DNA from: Gammaproteobacteria bacterium
GTDB lineage: Bacteria; Pseudomonadota; Gammaproteobacteria; Pseudomonadales; Azotimanducaceae
Reading direction: 5' to 3'
NCBI GenBank assembly: GCA_030432795.1
Contig: JAUILW010000009.1
Location: forward strand, 1-22,438
Length of the DNA stretch: 22,438 nucleotides
The notes under the pieces were generated by a model. The model did no database searches, was not told the DNA's origin, and saw only the letters and a program-made list of their open reading frames with translations. Position numbers and translations under genes: made by a program. Of the stretch, positions 21,745 to 22,438 are shown piece after piece; position 1 is the stretch's first letter, and every line of letters starts with the position of its first letter.

Positions 21745-22377
21745 ATGAGTATCGTGACGAAACGCTCCACGATGGCGTTCTTTTCAGACGATCGTGACCA
21801 TATGTGCCATCGTGTGCGCATGGTGCTCGCCGAGAAAGGCGTGACGGTAGATGTTATAAACGTCGACCCGAACAACAAGCCGGAAGAGCTGGCTGAGGTA
21901 AACCCCTACAACAGCGTGCCCACGCTATTGGACCGCGACCTCGTGCTCTACGAGGCCAACGTGATCATGGAGTACCTCGACGAGCGCTTCCCGCACCCGC
22001 CGTTGTTGCCGGTGTATCCCGTGCAGCGCGCGCTGTCGCGCCTGTGGATAACGCGCATCGACCGGGAGTGGTCGCAGAAGGTCGACCTGCTCATGGCCGG
22101 TAAGGGTCGGGAAACGGTGCTCACGAAAGCGCGTAAAGAGCTGCGTGAGAGCCTCACTGCCGTGGCGCCAATCTTCGCCGAGCGGCCGTTTTTCATGAAC
22201 GACGAGTTCAGCCTGGTGGACTGCTGCGTGGCGCCCATTCTCTGGCGTCTGTCCGAGATCGACATCACGCTGCCGGAGCGTTCCACCCGGCCGCTCACCA
22301 AGTACATGAACATGATCTTCGAGCGCGAAGGTTTTCGCGCAAGCCTCACGGAAGCCGAGCTGGAAATGCGCGAGTGA
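21745..22377 (+). CDS. sspA: Stringent starvation protein A (RNA polymerase-associated)
   Basis: A 210-residue glutathione S-transferase-fold protein. In Escherichia coli SspA binds RNA polymerase and lowers H-NS levels during stress; it lacks glutathione transferase activity. The thioredoxin-like half includes KRSTMAFFSDDRDHMCHRVRMVLAEKGV (landmarks MAFFSD and VLAEKGV) and NPYNSVPTLLDRDLVLYEANVIMEYLDERFPHPPL (landmarks SVPTLLDR and YLDERFPHPPL). The helical half has DEFSLVDCCVAPILWRL. It lies 15 bases after petC and shares GTGA with the sspB start. The petABC-sspAB order is common outside the enterics. Confidence 0.95.
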   Translation: MSIVTKRSTMAFFSDDRDHMCHRVRMVLAEKGVTVDVINVDPNNKPEELAEVNPYNSVPTLLDRDLVLYEANVIMEYLDERFPHPPLLPVYPVQRALSRLWITRIDREWSQKVDLLMAGKGRETVLTKARKELRESLTAVAPIFAERPFFMNDEFSLVDCCVAPILWRLSEIDITLPERSTRPLTKYMNMIFEREGFRASLTEAELEMRE

Positions 22378-22438
22378 GGCCGAAGCGGCCGTACCTGATC
22401 AGGGCGCTGTACGACTGGATTGTAGATAACGACCTGAC
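22374..22438 (+). CDS. sspB: ClpXP protease specificity-enhancing factor SspB (5' end only)
   Basis: Only the first 21 complete codons are inside the window, and the gene runs off the edge. They read RPKRPYLIRALYDWIVDND after the start, matching the N-terminus of SspB (PRRPYLLRAFYEWLLDN in Escherichia coli). SspB tethers ssrA-tagged proteins to ClpXP. The start is GTG at 22374, sharing GTGA with the sspA stop. There is no upstream alternative in frame that avoids sspA, and this start gives the usual short lead-in before the conserved block. The neighbour sspA supports the call. Confidence 0.88.
   Translation, partial: MRPKRPYLIRALYDWIVDNDL

Overview
The window reads as a block of conserved chromosomal genes from a GC-rich, non-enteric gammaproteobacterium. 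Evidence is the gene order (the ptsO-rapZ-ptsN-hpf-rpoN-lptBAC-kdsC-yrbG run facing away from mlaFEDCB-ibaG-murA, then rplM-rpsI-petABC-sspAB), a short-form HisG, and a bc1 complex with the PVWY form of the Qo motif. All complete genes look intact; I found no transposase, tRNA, rRNA, CRISPR array or prophage gene.

Left part (1-6844), all on the minus strand. Read in the direction of transcription, it starts with the Ca/Na exchanger gene yrbG and continues kdsC, lptC, lptA, lptB, rpoN, hpf, ptsN, rapZ, ptsO. Most junctions overlap or nearly touch, so this is probably one operon linking lipopolysaccharide precursor synthesis and export, sigma-54, ribosome hibernation and the nitrogen-type phosphotransfer system. 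kdsD, normally between yrbG and kdsC, is absent.

Middle part (6845-13655), plus strand. A 247-base divergent region with a terminator-like hairpin precedes the retrograde phospholipid transport operon mlaFEDCB, followed by ibaG, murA (peptidoglycan precursor), hisG and hisD (histidine synthesis). A DegS/AlgW-type periplasmic protease gene converges on hisD, and zapE diverges from that protease gene.

Accessory insert (15882-17832), minus strand. A TetR-family regulator gene and a Rieske ring-hydroxylating oxygenase gene sit between zapE and rplM, which are neighbours in Escherichia coli. A perfect TACAC-N4-GTGTA dyad overlaps the predicted -10 of the regulator's promoter. This is the only clearly non-core material.

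Right part (17890-22438), plus strand. rplM-rpsI has a good sigma-70 promoter whose spacer holds a 7-bp dyad, and ends at a rho-independent terminator. petABC (cytochrome bc1) follows, with an extended -10 promoter and a leader carrying three tandem 13-base repeats just ahead of the petA ribosome binding site. Then come sspA and the first codons of sspB, cut by the window edge.

Non-ATG starts are common: CTG for rpoN, TTG for lptB, rplM and petA, GTG for ptsN, mlaB and sspB. I see no clearly new multi-gene system. The best leads are the petABC leader repeats, the TetR/Rieske cassette with its operator, the dyad inside the rplM promoter and the hairpin in the mla leader.
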